Shown: positions 45,433 to 57,573, counted from the stretch's first letter. The stretch: DNA of 64,000 nucleotides from Tetracentron sinense (GCA_015143295.1 CM026571.1:8374501-8438500), one strand, 5' to 3'. A program made the numbers and translations. Notes: a model not told the origin generated them from the letters alone.

Positions 45433-45657
45433 CGCATATATGCAGTTGCAAGTAAATCACAGTTTTTACGATGAAATCAGAAATCAAGTTCCTACTTGAC
45501 AAACGTTATAACGAGCTACTGATTCGTAACTAGCCAAACCAACATTGGATATTTATGTAATACAGTAAAGAAAAAGATATTAAAACAACATCTTAATTAC
45601 ACATAAATCAAGAGAATTGGTCACCATATTCACAGTATACAAGGCAAGGAGAAGGAA

Positions 45658-46275
45658 TCAATCCCTCGATTGTTTTCTTACTTCAGGAATGAGGAGTAGA
45701 GGTTGTTCCTTCTGCAACGTCACAGCAAACTTCTCAGTCATGTCTAGCTTGTTTGGGTCCATGTCGGGCGGAAGATACCAATGGAAGAAATGGATCAAAG
45801 AAGCGAGAAGCAAGGGAACTTGCTTAGCCGCCATGGGTAGGCCAGGGCAGATTCTCCTTCCTGCGCCAAAGGGTAATAATTCGAAATCGTTCCCTTTAAA
45901 GTCCAAGTCTGAGTTCAGGAACCGCTCTGGTTTGAAGGTTAATGGGTCCTCCCAGGTCATGGGGTCTCGTCCGATTGCCCACACATTCACGAATACTTGA
46001 GAGTCCTTAGGAATAGTGTAATTCATCACCTTGCATGATTCGAAAGCATGGTGAGGTAGGAGAAATGGTGCTGGAGGGTGTAATCTCAAAGTCTCTTTCA
46101 CACAGGCATGTAGGCAGGGTAGGTGAGATAAATGGGACTCTCTTAGTACATTTTGATCGATCTCTCTTTCTAGTTCGGCAAGAACTTTTTTCATGGCCTC
46201 TGGATTCTTCATCAGTTCCGACATTGCCCACTCGATTGTTGAGCTACTAGTGTCTGTACCCGCAGTGATTAGCTC
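45658..46275 (-). pseudogene. CYP80-like P450 exon 2 only, copy B
   Basis: An open exon 2 (about 205 codons) behind an intact acceptor (GGCAG at 46276-46280 on the minus strand). It begins ELITAGTDTSSSTIEWAM, then KETLRLHPPAP, FKPERFLNSD, FGAGRRICPG, and ends PEVRKQSRD. It keeps the normal acidic residue in the I-helix (AGTDTS). No exon 1 is found upstream, where foldback elements and retrotransposons begin instead, so the gene cannot make a P450 alone. The open frame suggests the loss is recent, or exon 1 lies outside what I recognise. Confidence 0.85.
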
Positions 46276-46559
46276 CTGCCAATTCATATATAAAGAATAT
46301 TCTAAACAAGTATACTTGATTAGGAAAAGATATAAACTATATATCTTCAACTGATTATAACTTGGAAGGCTTGTGCTAGATTGGATGATTAGGATCATTA
46401 GAATCTGTATGATTTTGTGCTATATATGATTTCATCCAAGAGGTGGCCCGTGGAACAAATTCTCCATGTAGACAAGCTAGTAGGGTGCATTACATAAAAA
46501 TTATTACATTAATATCTTTAAGTAGATCCTGTAGAAACAAGTGGCACGGAGAAAAATGG

Positions 46560-46700
46560 TCTCTAGCTCCACACATCATCCCACATGTGATGATAAAAAG
46601 AGGTGAGATATCAAGTGGGGAAAATTAAAAATCATGGAGAGAAAATGAAATGAATTCTCCCCTTTTTATTGCCACAGATGGGATGAAGATGTGTGAGAAG
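46560..46700. mobile_element. foldback MITE (CACACATCATCCCACATG family)
   Basis: Arms CCACACATCATCCCACATGT and (reverse complement) TCACACATCTTCATCCCATC with the shared AAAAAGRGGWGA core. Same family as 18115-18350. Confidence 0.6.
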
Positions 46701-46979
46701 CTCGTTGTGTCTGAAAATCAAGCTTCAACAAGGCAGGACCCACATAAACAGATGGCCCCACTTGTTTTTTCAGACAGCCGGGCATCTGAACTCCGAAACA
46801 AGTAGCCTCCTTTTAAATGTGAGACTTGGTCCGCCCTTCTTATGGGGATAATGGATTATCTATCAAATTATAAAATTGATAGTTAAATTTTAGCCAAAGG
46901 AACTATTTAATATCGGTTTTGACCTATCACCAGTAACTCAATTAGCAAACTCAATTAGCAAGGTGTGCCTTTCTAACGG

Positions 46980-47195
46980 GCTTCGGATTTGCTCTTGTGG
47001 ACAACCGGCATCCACAAACCACTGGACATGTGGTGATAAAATTAAAGGGGGGAGATATCAAGTATGGAGAAGTCAAAATCATATGGAGAAAATGAAATGA
47101 CTTCTCCCCTTTTTATCGCCAGTGCCTAATGGTTTGTGGATGCCGGAGCGCCCCGTTTGGGCGTCCACCCGAGCAAATCCGAAGCCTTCTCGAGG
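46980..47195. mobile_element. foldback MITE with GGCTTCGGATTTGCTC ends
   Basis: Ends GGGCTTCGGATTTGCTC and (reverse complement) AGGCTTCGGATTTGCTC; inner arms GGCATCCACAAACCA pair; the core is again GAAGTCAAAATCAT / CTTCTCCCC. No exact target duplication. Confidence 0.7.
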
Positions 47196-47442
47196 GTGAC
47201 CTAAGCTAAGATCGAGTCTAGGAGGAAAAGTATCCATCGGTAATGTGGCACGTAGGAGATCAATCGCCATTACTAATGGTATTGATTCTAGATAAATGAT
47301 GTTTTTTTTTTTTATATAAAAGTTTTAAGAGAATAATTTTGAGCCGGAGCTCTGCATCAAGCAGAGCTCCCTTTTTACACCGTAAGTGTGACATGTTTGT
47401 AATTATTGATGGAAGTTGGGGTATTTTTGCAACACACCATAA

Positions 47443-47871
47443 TTACACATTTGTCACCGTAGCTCTCCACCAGTGCTCGGCTTCTCCCTCCATAACAAAC
47501 ACAGCCCAATCAACCCTCTGTTCTTCAGTACACCAGAGCACCTTAAAAATTTTCTCCAATTGCATGATCCATGCTTCAGCCACCATTAGATTAGTGGTAC
47601 CATAAAAGGTTGGGGGCCTCAGTCTCCTAAAGGCTTCAATTTCTACAGCATGATGTACCGGAGGAGGAGGAGGTGGTGGCATATTCACTTCCACATGTTC
47701 AGGTGTAGTTGCAACATGTTGCCTGGCAGCAAGGAGTGCCATCGTTTGGGCAATGAAACCCAAAACCTGTGTCAAATCGGGCTGATCATGAACCTCTGAG
47801 CGTCCTTCTCCAATGCCCCTACCTGCATTCCCCCTAGTATTGTATCCACGTCCTCTGCCACCACGTCTCAT
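47443..47871 (-). pseudogene. truncated chromovirus (Tekay/Del-type) gag
   Basis: 142 residues from MRRGGRGRGYNTRG to AEHWWRATV. The block FRRLRPPTFYGTTNLMVAEAW-IMQLEKIF-CTEEQRVDWAVFVMEGEAEHWWRA is the retrotransposon gag domain of plant chromoviruses. Capsid C-terminus, zinc knuckle and pol are missing because the element breaks off near 47450. The matching 5' LTR and primer site lie at 48052-50630 and 48036. Confidence 0.85.
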
Positions 47872-48035
47872 TATAACAGTCCTGAGAACAAAGTAACCAA
47901 AAGTTTAGTCTTGTACCTAGCTTTAACTCTATCATAAAAATTTATACAAACAAACAATGACTAGTCCTAGCATCCAATGACTCCTCCTAGCTCATGGAAT
48001 TTCTAAACTCACGCCCTAGCTGACCTAATGCCTTT

Positions 48036-48047
48036 GCTCTGATACCA
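48036..48047 (-). promoter_or_regulatory. primer binding site (initiator Met tRNA type)
   Basis: Reverse complement TGGTATCAGAGC matches the 3' end of plant initiator methionine tRNA. It lies four bases inside the LTR end, as in gypsy elements. Confidence 0.85.
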
Positions 48048-48051
48048 TCTC

Positions 48052-50630
48052 TGTCACACCCCAAAACCCCACCTAGGAGGATGTGAGATCTTGGCACGTG
48101 ACTCACTTAATAATTATCCTGTTAGAGGCAATTTAGGCACACCAAAATATGGACTTAAAAATTTTTTTTCAATCAAACCATCAACTAAAAATCCAATCCC
48201 ATAATATAATTGAAAAATAATAAGTCCAGGTCACCCATCTGGACCATAAACATAAAAGACTAACTATCATGTGTCTCTATCAATTTAATTGAAGTCTTCC
48301 AGAATTCAATTAACCATAAAACAACTTAAATAATAGGGCCATCGATCAAGGTCCCTTTCTTCCTCGGGATAGTCACCTTCAGGTTCCTTGATGTACTCTT
48401 CTTCTTCCCAAGGGCTGAGAGCAGAAATGTCAAATCCTGAACCTGGAACTATCAACAACAAAAGTCATTAGCTGAGTAACGAGTTACTCCACGTATATAA
48501 CAGAACGTAATAAACAATATAAAGAATAACCTTTGCATGCATTTCATCACTTCATACATCAGTTCACATATAAAATCAGAGTGCGGAAATTAAACATGTA
48601 CATTATGTCAATTATTTCTTTTCTTACTTTCTTACTTTTCTTTCATTTTCTTACTTTTCATGTTTCACACATTATCATCACACCAATACTCATTCACATG
48701 TGTTTGTAATAACTTAAAATACCGCTTTACCGTATAAGGAAAGAGGTTACTATACTTTACTTTACCGAGATACCACCCTTCGTACATTATCCGGTACGGA
48801 CGGCTTAGTACATTTTCTGGTACGACGGCTTATTTACTTTGGCACATATTTCGCCCTTACTGATGGTATCCGGTGGTGCACAACACAACATACATTATCA
48901 CTTTGGTGTCTTTTTTTCTTACTTTCATACTTTTCTTACTTTACTTTTGACTTACTTAATGTCTCATTAATGTCTTTAATTATTTATTCATACTTTTACA
49001 TATTTTTCATCTGTGAGTGCACAATGACATACCCCTTGTTTAAATTTCACCTAAGACTAATCGTCAAGGGCCATAGGACATCTTACCATAGTGTCCCATA
49101 CCACTACGTTAACCAGGCCTAGGCAAGCTTGACTTTTATCATAGGTTCGTTTACCCAATGGTATATAACGTATTAGGAACATAAAAGCAACACACAAACC
49201 ATTATATTTCAAATGATTCAACAATATAAAAATCATAGCTGGTCTTAAAAATGTTCCTAAATCACGATCTAATTTATTTGTCAAATCTCTTGTTTGTTTA
49301 ATCTAGATCAATACCCTAATCTTAATCCTTTTTAATTGATAATAATTTCCTTAAATCGTTAAGCATAAAATCAACTCAACATCATTAAATATCACAATTA
49401 AATCATCAATTCAAATCATCCATCATCCCATTCTCTTCGTAAATCCACACTTCAATAACTTTCCCAATCCCCTTGTTGAATCATAAATAATTTAAACATA
49501 GATCAATGCATCATAATTTAATAATTCCGGGATAAAGAATTTATATCATACTTAGATATTTCACATCTTATTTTTAATGATCTAAGAATAATAAAACCAT
49601 CTCATAAATAGGTTCTTCACATTTAATTTAACCATCGAAAATAATGAAACTTCATCATAAATAGGTTCTTCACATCCTATTTTAACCATAAAAAAATAAT
49701 TAAACAATCATCATAAATAGGTTCTTCACATCCTATTTTAACCATCAAAATAATTAAACAACATCATAAATAGGTTCTTCACATCCTATTTTAGCCATCA
49801 AAATTAATTAAACAACATCATAAATAGGTTTTTCACATCCTATTTTAACCATCAAAATTAATAACTGAAATTATAGATCTAGTTTTTCCAATCCTATTTT
49901 TCTCGTTCGTTAATAACAATGTAGGAATCAAAATATGGTTCTGCACATCCTATTTAACAGATTCATTGATAATAATATAGGAGCAGACTATGGTTCTTCA
50001 CATTCTACATATTCACACCTCTTTACCTTAGATTCATCCCTTTTTATTCATTATCTAACTTAACTATTCAAAATATTGAATACTAGATCTGTTATTTACC
50101 TCACTTGATTGTCTCCCTACGATCTATCACTTGCAAATGGGTTCTACTTTGATCTTCACGCCTCTTTTCCTTTTTTCTGGCCGAATATTTGAACTTTCCT
50201 CTCTTTTTGATATCTCAAAAACTCTCCATTTTATCTCTTTTAGGTTTTTAGAAGGCCTTGGAAAATCCTTCCCACGAGTATAAATGAGTATTTATAACAT
50301 CGAGAGCCCTAGGGACTCAAAACCCAGGAAAACGTGCAAAATCACCCTCTAGCCGGCATTTTGGGCGATCAATTGTTGGCAGTGGGCGATCGATTGTCGG
50401 CGCTGTTTTTACTTTTTTTTTCTTTTAACTTTTGTGCTATTTGTTCTTCTTTGATTTAGTGCAATTTATCTCTATAAATTCACTAAATCAAGTGAATTAA
50501 ATGGGTTTTGAGATTCAAGATTTTAATGCATTGGTTTCTCCTAGGATTTACACATCATTATAAGTACAATTAATCAATAATTTAACTTATAAAATTTATG
50601 AAGACCATGAATTAAATGCGGGTCATTACA
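48052..50630 (-). repeat. 2.58-kb 5' LTR of the chromovirus
   Basis: On the minus strand it begins TGTAATGACCCGCATTTAAT and ends GGGGTGTGACA. It is inserted within copia integrase sequence (50631 onward). It contains a 53-base tandem repeat (listed separately). Gag follows in the same orientation; the 3' LTR is absent from the window. Confidence 0.85.
49590..49865. repeat. 53-bp tandem repeat within the LTR, about five copies
   Basis: Unit built on CATAAATAGGTTCTTCACAT followed by CCTATTTTAACCATCAAAAT; looser copies continue to 49990. It is probably part of the LTR of the whole element family. Confidence 0.9.
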
Positions 50631-50634
50631 TTGC

Positions 50635-53079
50635 GAGACCTCCATTCAAGGGTGTAGAGAGAGAATTGAAGCTATTCGAGCTTATTCACAGTGATATATG
50701 TTAAATGACTGGTGTACAGTCAAGAGGAGGGAAAATATATTTTATCACCTTCATCGACGACGCCTCTCGATACACGCATGTTTTCCTCATCCGAACTAAA
50801 GATGAAGCATTTGAGAAATTCAAGGTTTTCAAGTCAGAAGTTGAGAATTTTCAGGAAGCTAGAATCAAGATACTTAGAACTGACAAAGGTGGTGAATATC
50901 TTGATTCAGAGTTCGATAAGTTTTGTGAAGATAACATGATCCATCACGAGACAATTGCACTGTACACACCACAACAAAATGACGTTGTAGAAAGAAAGAA
51001 TAGAACTCTGATAGAAATTGTGAATACCATGCTAACCAGCTCCGGTGCTCTACCAAATCTTTGGGGTGAAGCACTTCTACCAGTTTGTCACATTCTCAAC
51101 AGAGTTCCTTAACGGAAAGCAGAATCAATTCCATATGAATTTTGGAAGGGAAGAAAACTCAATTTACAGTACCTTAGGGTTTGGGGTTGTCTAGCCCAAG
51201 TAAGATTGCCTAACTTGAATAACCCTAAGGTAGGAACCAGAGGTACTGACTGCGTCTTCATTGGCTACTCAATGTCAAGCAAAGTATATAGATTTCTAAT
51301 TCTGGAAACCCCAGCACCACACTCGATTGTGGAAGCTATTGGTGCTGAATTCTTTGAAACTGTGTTCCCATACAAGAGAAGTCAAGAAGTAGTGGGGGAC
51401 CAACCAGAATCCAGTTTCAAGCGGAAAGAGCTTGAAGACCTAGTTCTTTCTTAACCAAGAAGAAGTACTCGACCAAGAATTCCAAAGGATTTTGGCCTTG
51501 AGTATATTTGTTTAATCGAGAAGGATCCAACAAGCTACATTGAAGCAATGATGTCTAAAGATGCAGATCTTTGGAAAGAGGCAATGGATGATGAGATGCA
51601 CTTTATCAACTCTAACAACACTTTGATCTTGGTGGACCTCCTGGAAACAAGACAGTAGAGTGCAAGTGGATCTTCAAGAAGAAATTGAAACAAAATGGAT
51701 CCATTGAAAATTTCTAGGCTAGACTGGTTACGAAGGGCTTCAGACAACGAATGAGTTTTGATTACTTTGACACCTATGCCCCTGTGGCTAGGTTGACCAC
51801 CATTAGGATGTTGATTGCATTGGCCTCAATCAAAGATTTGATCATTCATCAGATGGACGTCAAAACTGCATTCCTGAATGGCAACCTTGAAGAAGAAATA
51901 TACATTGATAAGCTTGAAGGATATATTCTATCAAAGAACGAGAATGAAGTCTACAAACTTCTGAAATCATTATATGGATTGAAGCAAGCTCTAAAACAGT
52001 GGCATGATAAATTTAGAAGTGTCCTTCTAGCTGATGGATATCTAAAACAGTGGTATGATAAATTTGCTATATATCTGTGTATTTAGCAAATTCAGAGACA
52101 ACTCAGGGGTGATAATTTGCTTATATGTTGACTGCTCATATTCGGAACGGATGATCAAAGTGTTGCTAACACAAAGGAGTTCCTATCGTCTAACTTTGAT
52201 ATGAAAGATATGGGCGAAGCAGATGTTATACTTGGAATCAAGATTATTAGGAGCAACAAAGGAATTGCGCTTTCTCAGTCAAGCTACATTGAGAAGATTC
52301 TCAGGAGGTTCGATCAGTTTGATTGTACTCTGGCTTCTACGCCAGTTGATTCAAGTATTAAACTAACAAAGAATGAAGGTAGAGGTGTTTCTCAACTGGA
52401 GTACTCGCAGATAATCGGCAGTCTAATGTATGCAATGCATTGCACAAGGCCGAATATAGCTCAAGCAGTGGGGATGTTATGCAGATATACCAGTAACCCT
52501 GGTCGATTGCATTGGGTAGTATTGATCAGAATTCTGAGGTACCTAAAGGGTACATTGTCCTATGCTCTGCACTACGGAAGATCACCTGTCGTGCTTGAAG
52601 GTTTTAGTGACACGACATGGAATTCATGCCCAGACGAATCAAAGTTGATCACTGCATGGATCTTCTCGATGGGAGGAGGAGCCATCTCCTGGAAGTCCAA
52701 GAAGCAGACTTGCATAATTCATTTCACCATGGAATTGGAGTTCATTACACTATCGTCAGTTGGAGAAGAAACTGAATGGCTCAAGAGTATTCTGGTTGAT
52801 GTGCCAATCTGGGAGACACCGATGCCAGCAGTCACAATCTGTTATGATAACTAGGCGGCTATGCTCAAAGCATACAGTAAGAACTACAATGGCAAGTCCA
52901 GACAGATCTGCCTGAAGCACAACCATGTTAGGGGTCTGATTGCTGATGAGAAAATTGCAATCCAGTATGTGAAGTCCAAAGAGAATTTGGTTGACCCCTT
53001 GTCCAAGGGCCTTGGCACGGACTTCATGATGAAGACATCAAGAGGAATGAGACTGAAGCCAGTTGAGCAGTTGAACTAG
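50635..53079 (+). pseudogene. Ty1/copia pol remnant, forward (SIRE/Angela type layout)
   Basis: Integrase from VERELKLFELIHSDIC through YFITFIDDASRYTHVF and YTPQQNDVVERKNRTL (50641-51112), its C-terminal part (51206-51454), RT with FDYFDTYAPVARLTTIRML and HQMDVKTAFLNGNLEEEI (51751-52086), further RT (52201 onward: DMGEADVILGIKI) and RNase H (GFSDTTWNSCPDESK, WKSKKQTCI, ending 53079). There is a TAA after IC, a small internal duplication (LKQWHDKF / LKQWYDKF near 51998-52065) and the RT YVDD box reads YVDC, so it is dead. Gag and protease are cut off by the chromovirus LTR at 50630. Confidence 0.9.
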
Positions 53080-53675
53080 GTGGAAACCCAACCTGATGAG
53101 TCTCTCAGGTTCAATGGGAATAACAAACATTGTAAGAAACTGCAAATGAACTATAAATGAAATGTCATTTCAAGTTGTGTCACTTCCTAAGGATGATGTC
53201 AAAGTGCAGTCTATAGACAGTAGATCTATATATAATTCTGCGATAAGGTTGAGAATTTAAATGAATTCTCTTAATGAGTAACTATAGGCCTGTAATAGGC
53301 TGGAGTGTTGCAGAAGCACTCTTGATGGACTCACCTTTCTGAGTGTCGAAGGCTCGTCACCTTCTATGAGATTCTGGCTAACTCTCTAGAGCTTTCAGTA
53401 AGACCGGGGTTAAGGCATGGACGTTAAAGTGCTAAGTTGAATGAGTACACATATCTTCTGAAAGGAACGTGTGAGTGACGAATCTGATTGGTCAATACGA
53501 GTTCTGCAATTCAAGGCATAGTTCACTGGGTTCTCTGGCCTTTCTTGATTTGTTTGCACTAAGTGTAGGTTCAAGTCGAATGACACCTACATCTATGCAC
53601 AAGATATTCTTGGATGCCCGAATTTGTTTTATTTAATTCTTAATTACTTTACTAATTTTAAATCAAGTGAGTGAT
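53080..53675 (+). other. copia 3' untranslated region
   Basis: Non-coding sequence between the RNase H stop and the purine tract AAATCAAGTGAGTGATTG. No other feature. Confidence 0.5.
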
Positions 53676-55448
53676 TGTTGATTTTTGATTTAACATTGTT
53701 TTAAATTAATAAAAACCAGATCATTAGGATCCGGGGTTTTGATTTTAATCATGGATTAAAACCCCCCATTAACTTTAATCTTTGTTTAGGTTGGGTGTTT
53801 AATCTCTTGAAAGAGAGAAAACACACTTTTAGTGTATTTCCCTTAGTTTTTTAGTCCTACATCAGAAAAGTAGAGAAAATCTAAAGAGTTTATTTACCCC
53901 CTTGGTTGCTTAGCTATCAACAACCAAGCATGAGGTGTAGACTTTGACCCACCAATTCCTTTAGACGATAACTAGGGTGTGCGAGTTGCGCTCATAGCGA
54001 GCGCGAGTGCACACGCACGGTCTCGGACTCGGGTGCGGTGCGGGCATAGGGCTTTAGGCGCTATGAGGCGCACTTTGCACTTCGCATATGCGTATCGTCG
54101 TTTGGGTCGCTATTTCTTTTGAGTAAATCAGAACCGTTGATCTAATCTTAACCGTAGATCTAGGTTAACCTTGATCGGATGATCAGAGTGGTTGATCAAA
54201 GCCGTCTGATCAAGTCTCAGGCTAGGACTGATCTGGGCCATCGGATCTGGGTGTGTGAGATCCGAGGGGACACATGGGTGTGTCAGGCGGATTAGATCTC
54301 ATGAGTGCTTTGGGTCAGTGGGTGCAGGCCCATGATGGGTTGCTCTGACCAAGGCTTGACCTTGTGTGCCATGTGGCCTGTCTGGTGCAAGAGGGCCTAG
54401 ACAGGTGGCTGAGCCCATGCGCATGCAAGGGGACCTGGGTCCTCTATAAACAGAGAGGCTTGGGGAGGGTCTGAGAGTTGTTAAAACTTAGACCAGAGCC
54501 TAATCCATAAGCCCAGACCACGGAGCTTAGAGACCAGTGAGCCTGATCCGTGGACCTAGTCAAGTGAGCCAACAGACCAGAGTAGGTGCACCCTGATCTA
54601 GTCTACTCCGAGTAGCCATGGTCCATCAGGATGACTCCGTACCAGGGGCCTCTTAGGAGGACCCTAACCTGGAGATCTTCATTAATGGTGGTCCTTGAGC
54701 TCGATGGAGAAGATGGTGACCCTGACCCACTATCCAAAGGCCTAGAACCCGGAACCAGACCAAGCAGCCTATCAGGATCGATCTAGATCCATGAATACCA
54801 GGAAATGGACAGTTTTGTCCAGCTCTTGATGAGGTTGCAGAATGCCTTCGGGTTTCTCAACCGTCCATACTATTCGGTTGCCCGATTTGGGATTCCAGAT
54901 CGAGTAGAACAGTGGATCTGTCCTACATGAGCAGAACCATCTTGGTGACCATCCAATTTCGTGTGATCCTACCATATCCACATGATGAACCCAATCAGAG
55001 GTATCTTGTGGAATGGATTAATCTGGACAAGCCTGTTCTTGTACCCATACTGAACCCGAACTAATAAAATCAGATTAAGTATAATCTTGTCACCAAACAA
55101 ACTCGGATTAAGTTAAAATGGATTAACTTAAAACTGTAACCAAATGGGACTTAAGGCAGAATTGATTCTGACCAAACTAGAAACAGATTCTGTGTAGTTT
55201 TGATTCTGGACAGAACCAGAATCTGTAACCAAACAGAATAGGTGTAGACCTATTTTGGAATAGGTTAAACCAGGATTAGACCAAAGCAGAGTGGACCTAA
55301 CCCTGTAACCAAACAGACCCTTAAACCTTAAAGGGTAAAATGGTAATTTTAGATATTGTCTAATTAATTAGATTATCTCTTACTGTAAATCCGATGAGAC
55401 TTTAGGACATTTGGATTAATGACAAACCCAAATTAAATAAATAAATAA

Positions 55449-55494
<46 letters not shown>

Positions 55495-55755
55495 ATAGGG
55501 CATTCTAAAGGAAGATCAGTACTCCGTCTTCTACCGAGTAGTGCAAACTCGTTGGGAAGACCGGAGAGAATCCGAGCAGAGTTGTATCACGGAGATAGAG
55601 CTGCCATATCCCTTGCACATGAGAGACTTCGACTATTTTTAAGAAAGACTCACTTGTAGCGTCTCTCAGCGAAGCGATTCTCTACCTTAAGTAATTAAAT
55701 AATTAATTGTTTGTTTAACTGTATTATTATCTGTTTGTATTTACTAAGTGACAAT
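53676..55755 (+). repeat. probable copia 3' LTR, about 2.1 kb
   Basis: Begins TGTTGATTTTTGATTTAACA right after the purine tract and appears to run to ACTAAGTGACA near 55754, next to the P450 downstream flank. It includes a leader-like tract with TATAAACAGAGAGGC (about 54444-54458). The right end is uncertain because no second LTR is available for comparison. Confidence 0.5.
55441..55489. repeat. (AAAT)n/(TA)n microsatellite
   Basis: AAAT repeats lead into a TA run of about 38 bases within the copia LTR. Confidence 0.9.
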
Positions 55756-55920
55756 GTATACAAGAATTTAGCCTAATTACACCAATATAATGGCTATTGA
55801 TACATAACCACCACAACCAACACCCGATATATTTGTCAAACAAAGCAAAGGAAGCAACATTAAAAATCAACAATATATGACAAACACATGTGACGTCAAG
55901 GAGAATGAACTAGTCCTTGA

Positions 55921-57522
55921 TTATTTTCTTACTTTAGGAATGAGGAGTAGGGGTTTTTCCTTATGTAACGTTGCAGAGAACTTCCCAACATTCATGTCTA
56001 TCTTGTCCGGGTCCATATCTTGCGGAAGAGACCAATCAAAGAAGTGGATCAAAGAAGCAAGAATCAAAGGAATTTGCTTAGCAGCCATGGGTAGGCCAGG
56101 ACAGATTCTCCTTCCTGCACCAAAAGGTAAAAGTTCGAAATCGTTCCCTTTGAAGTCCAAGTCCGAGTTGAGGAACCGCTCTGGCTTAAAGGTTAATGGG
56201 TTGTCCCAAGTCCCGGGGTCTCGACCAATTGCCCACACGTTCACCCACACTTGAGAGTGCTTAGGAATAGTGTAATTCATTACCTTGCATGAGTCTAGAG
56301 CACGGTGAGGTAGAAGAAATGGTGCTGGAGGGTGTAATCTCAGTGTTTCTTTAACACAGGCATTTAGATAGGGTAGGTGAGGTAAATTGGAGTCTTTTAT
56401 TACAGTTTCCTTGATTTCTCTTGTGAGTTCTTCCCGGAGTTTTTTCATGACCTCTTGATTCTTCATCAACTCCGTCATTGCCCACTCGATGGTTGTGCTA
56501 CTAGTGGCGGAACCAGCAGTGAATAGCTCCTGCCAATACAAAAACCAAATCAGACCAAACATCAAAAAGAGAGAGAGAGAGAGAGAGAGATAGAGAGAGC
56601 TAACTCTAACCACAAGCAAGTGGTTGATCTGATCATCGCTAAATGTATTGTGAATTAGAACGTCCAAGAAATCTCGTTGGCTCGAAACATCCCCACCTTT
56701 TCCATCTCTTCGATCTTTGAGGATAGTCACCCACCAAGCACAAACTCTCACACACAACCCCATGGACTCCTTTCTTAGATTCTGAATATCAAATCCTCCT
56801 AAGATATTGGGATAAAAATCAGATAAATTTGGAGCAGAAGTTATCTCCATAATTCTATAGACAAGTTCGTTCGTCTCTCGAACCACACTCCTATCCTCCA
56901 AGTTGATAACATCTTTTGATACCAAAAGACTACTCAACACGTTCAAGGCAGTAGCAAGCACCACTTCTCCAACCCCCACTACCTTACCCTCCTTTGTACC
57001 CAGAAAGCCCACCATCTCCATCACCTTCTTCTCTCTCAAACTCGCTTGAGATTTTATTGCTTTTGATGAGAACAGTTCAGTCTGACATACGGTACGCACA
57101 TACTTCCACTGATTGTTGCACTCAGTCGCCCATCCAAGCGACGTGTGACTGAGTTCTGGGCTCTTGGCAGGTATTACATTCGGTACATAGCGAGCGGAGA
57201 GTATACGGTCATGGGTTTTGAGAATTTCTGTAGCGACGGCCGGTGATGATCCAACGACCAGAAGTTGGGTGCCAAGTCTTAGCGAGATGAGAGGGCCGTA
57301 GGATTGGGCTAAGCGGGATAGTGAGAGATGGGGCATTTTTCCCATGTCGAGAATGTTGCCTATGATAGGCCATGGATATGGACCTGGTGGGAGAGGTGGA
57401 CTTTTTAATGGAGATGGAGTTCTGATATACTTGAGGATGAGCAAGAGGAGAGGGAGTAGAAGAAGAATTGGAAAGAAGAGATTGATCTCTCCTCTTACAG
57501 AAGTTTGATCCATGATTGCCAT
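55921..57522 (-). CDS. cytochrome P450, CYP80-like (CYP71 clan), intact copy C
   Basis: Two exons: 56611-57522 and 55921-56529, joined over an 81-base intron (GTTAGA...GGCAG), giving 506 residues. An N-terminal membrane anchor (FPILLLLPLLLLILKYI) is followed by the proline hinge PPLPPGPYPWPIIGN. I-helix TAGSATSS has A312 where most P450s have an acidic residue next to T313; ExxR is E365-R368; PERF is 420-423; the heme loop is FGAGRRICPG with C447. HDRILSARYV and TELFSSKAIKSQASLREKK resemble CYP80 (N-methylcoclaurine 3'-hydroxylase group); CYP76 is the alternative. It would be an ER-anchored monooxygenase, probably of specialised metabolism; the substrate cannot be told. No frame lesion is seen. 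Start: M1 or M4 are both possible; the first fits the short leader after TATATA. Confidence 0.88.
   Translation of the reverse strand: MAIMDQTSVRGEINLFFPILLLLPLLLLILKYIRTPSPLKSPPLPPGPYPWPIIGNILDMGKMPHLSLSRLAQSYGPLISLRLGTQLLVVGSSPAVATEILKTHDRILSARYVPNVIPAKSPELSHTSLGWATECNNQWKYVRTVCQTELFSSKAIKSQASLREKKVMEMVGFLGTKEGKVVGVGEVVLATALNVLSSLLVSKDVINLEDRSVVRETNELVYRIMEITSAPNLSDFYPNILGGFDIQNLRKESMGLCVRVCAWWVTILKDRRDGKGGDVSSQRDFLDVLIHNTFSDDQINHLLVVRVSSLYLSLSLSLFLMFGLIWFLYWQELFTAGSATSSTTIEWAMTELMKNQEVMKKLREELTREIKETVIKDSNLPHLPYLNACVKETLRLHPPAPFLLPHRALDSCKVMNYTIPKHSQVWVNVWAIGRDPGTWDNPLTFKPERFLNSDLDFKGNDFELLPFGAGRRICPGLPMAAKQIPLILASLIHFFDWSLPQDMDPDKIDMNVGKFSATLHKEKPLLLIPKVRK
56530..56610 (-). other. 81-bp P450 intron, in frame and stop-free
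   Basis: The intron length is a multiple of three and it has no stop in frame, so retention would insert 27 residues (VRVSSLYLSLSLSLFLMFGL then IWFLYWQ) before the I-helix. It contains a GA/TC microsatellite (56570-56600). Confidence 0.8.
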
Positions 57523-57564
57523 AGACTAGAGCTGCTTTGCTCTGCTTACATTGCAAATTTATGG

Positions 57565-57573
57565 GTATATATT
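57565..57573 (-). promoter_or_regulatory. TATA box of the intact P450
   Basis: Reverse complement ATATATACC, 43-51 bases before the ATG at 57522. Confidence 0.5.
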
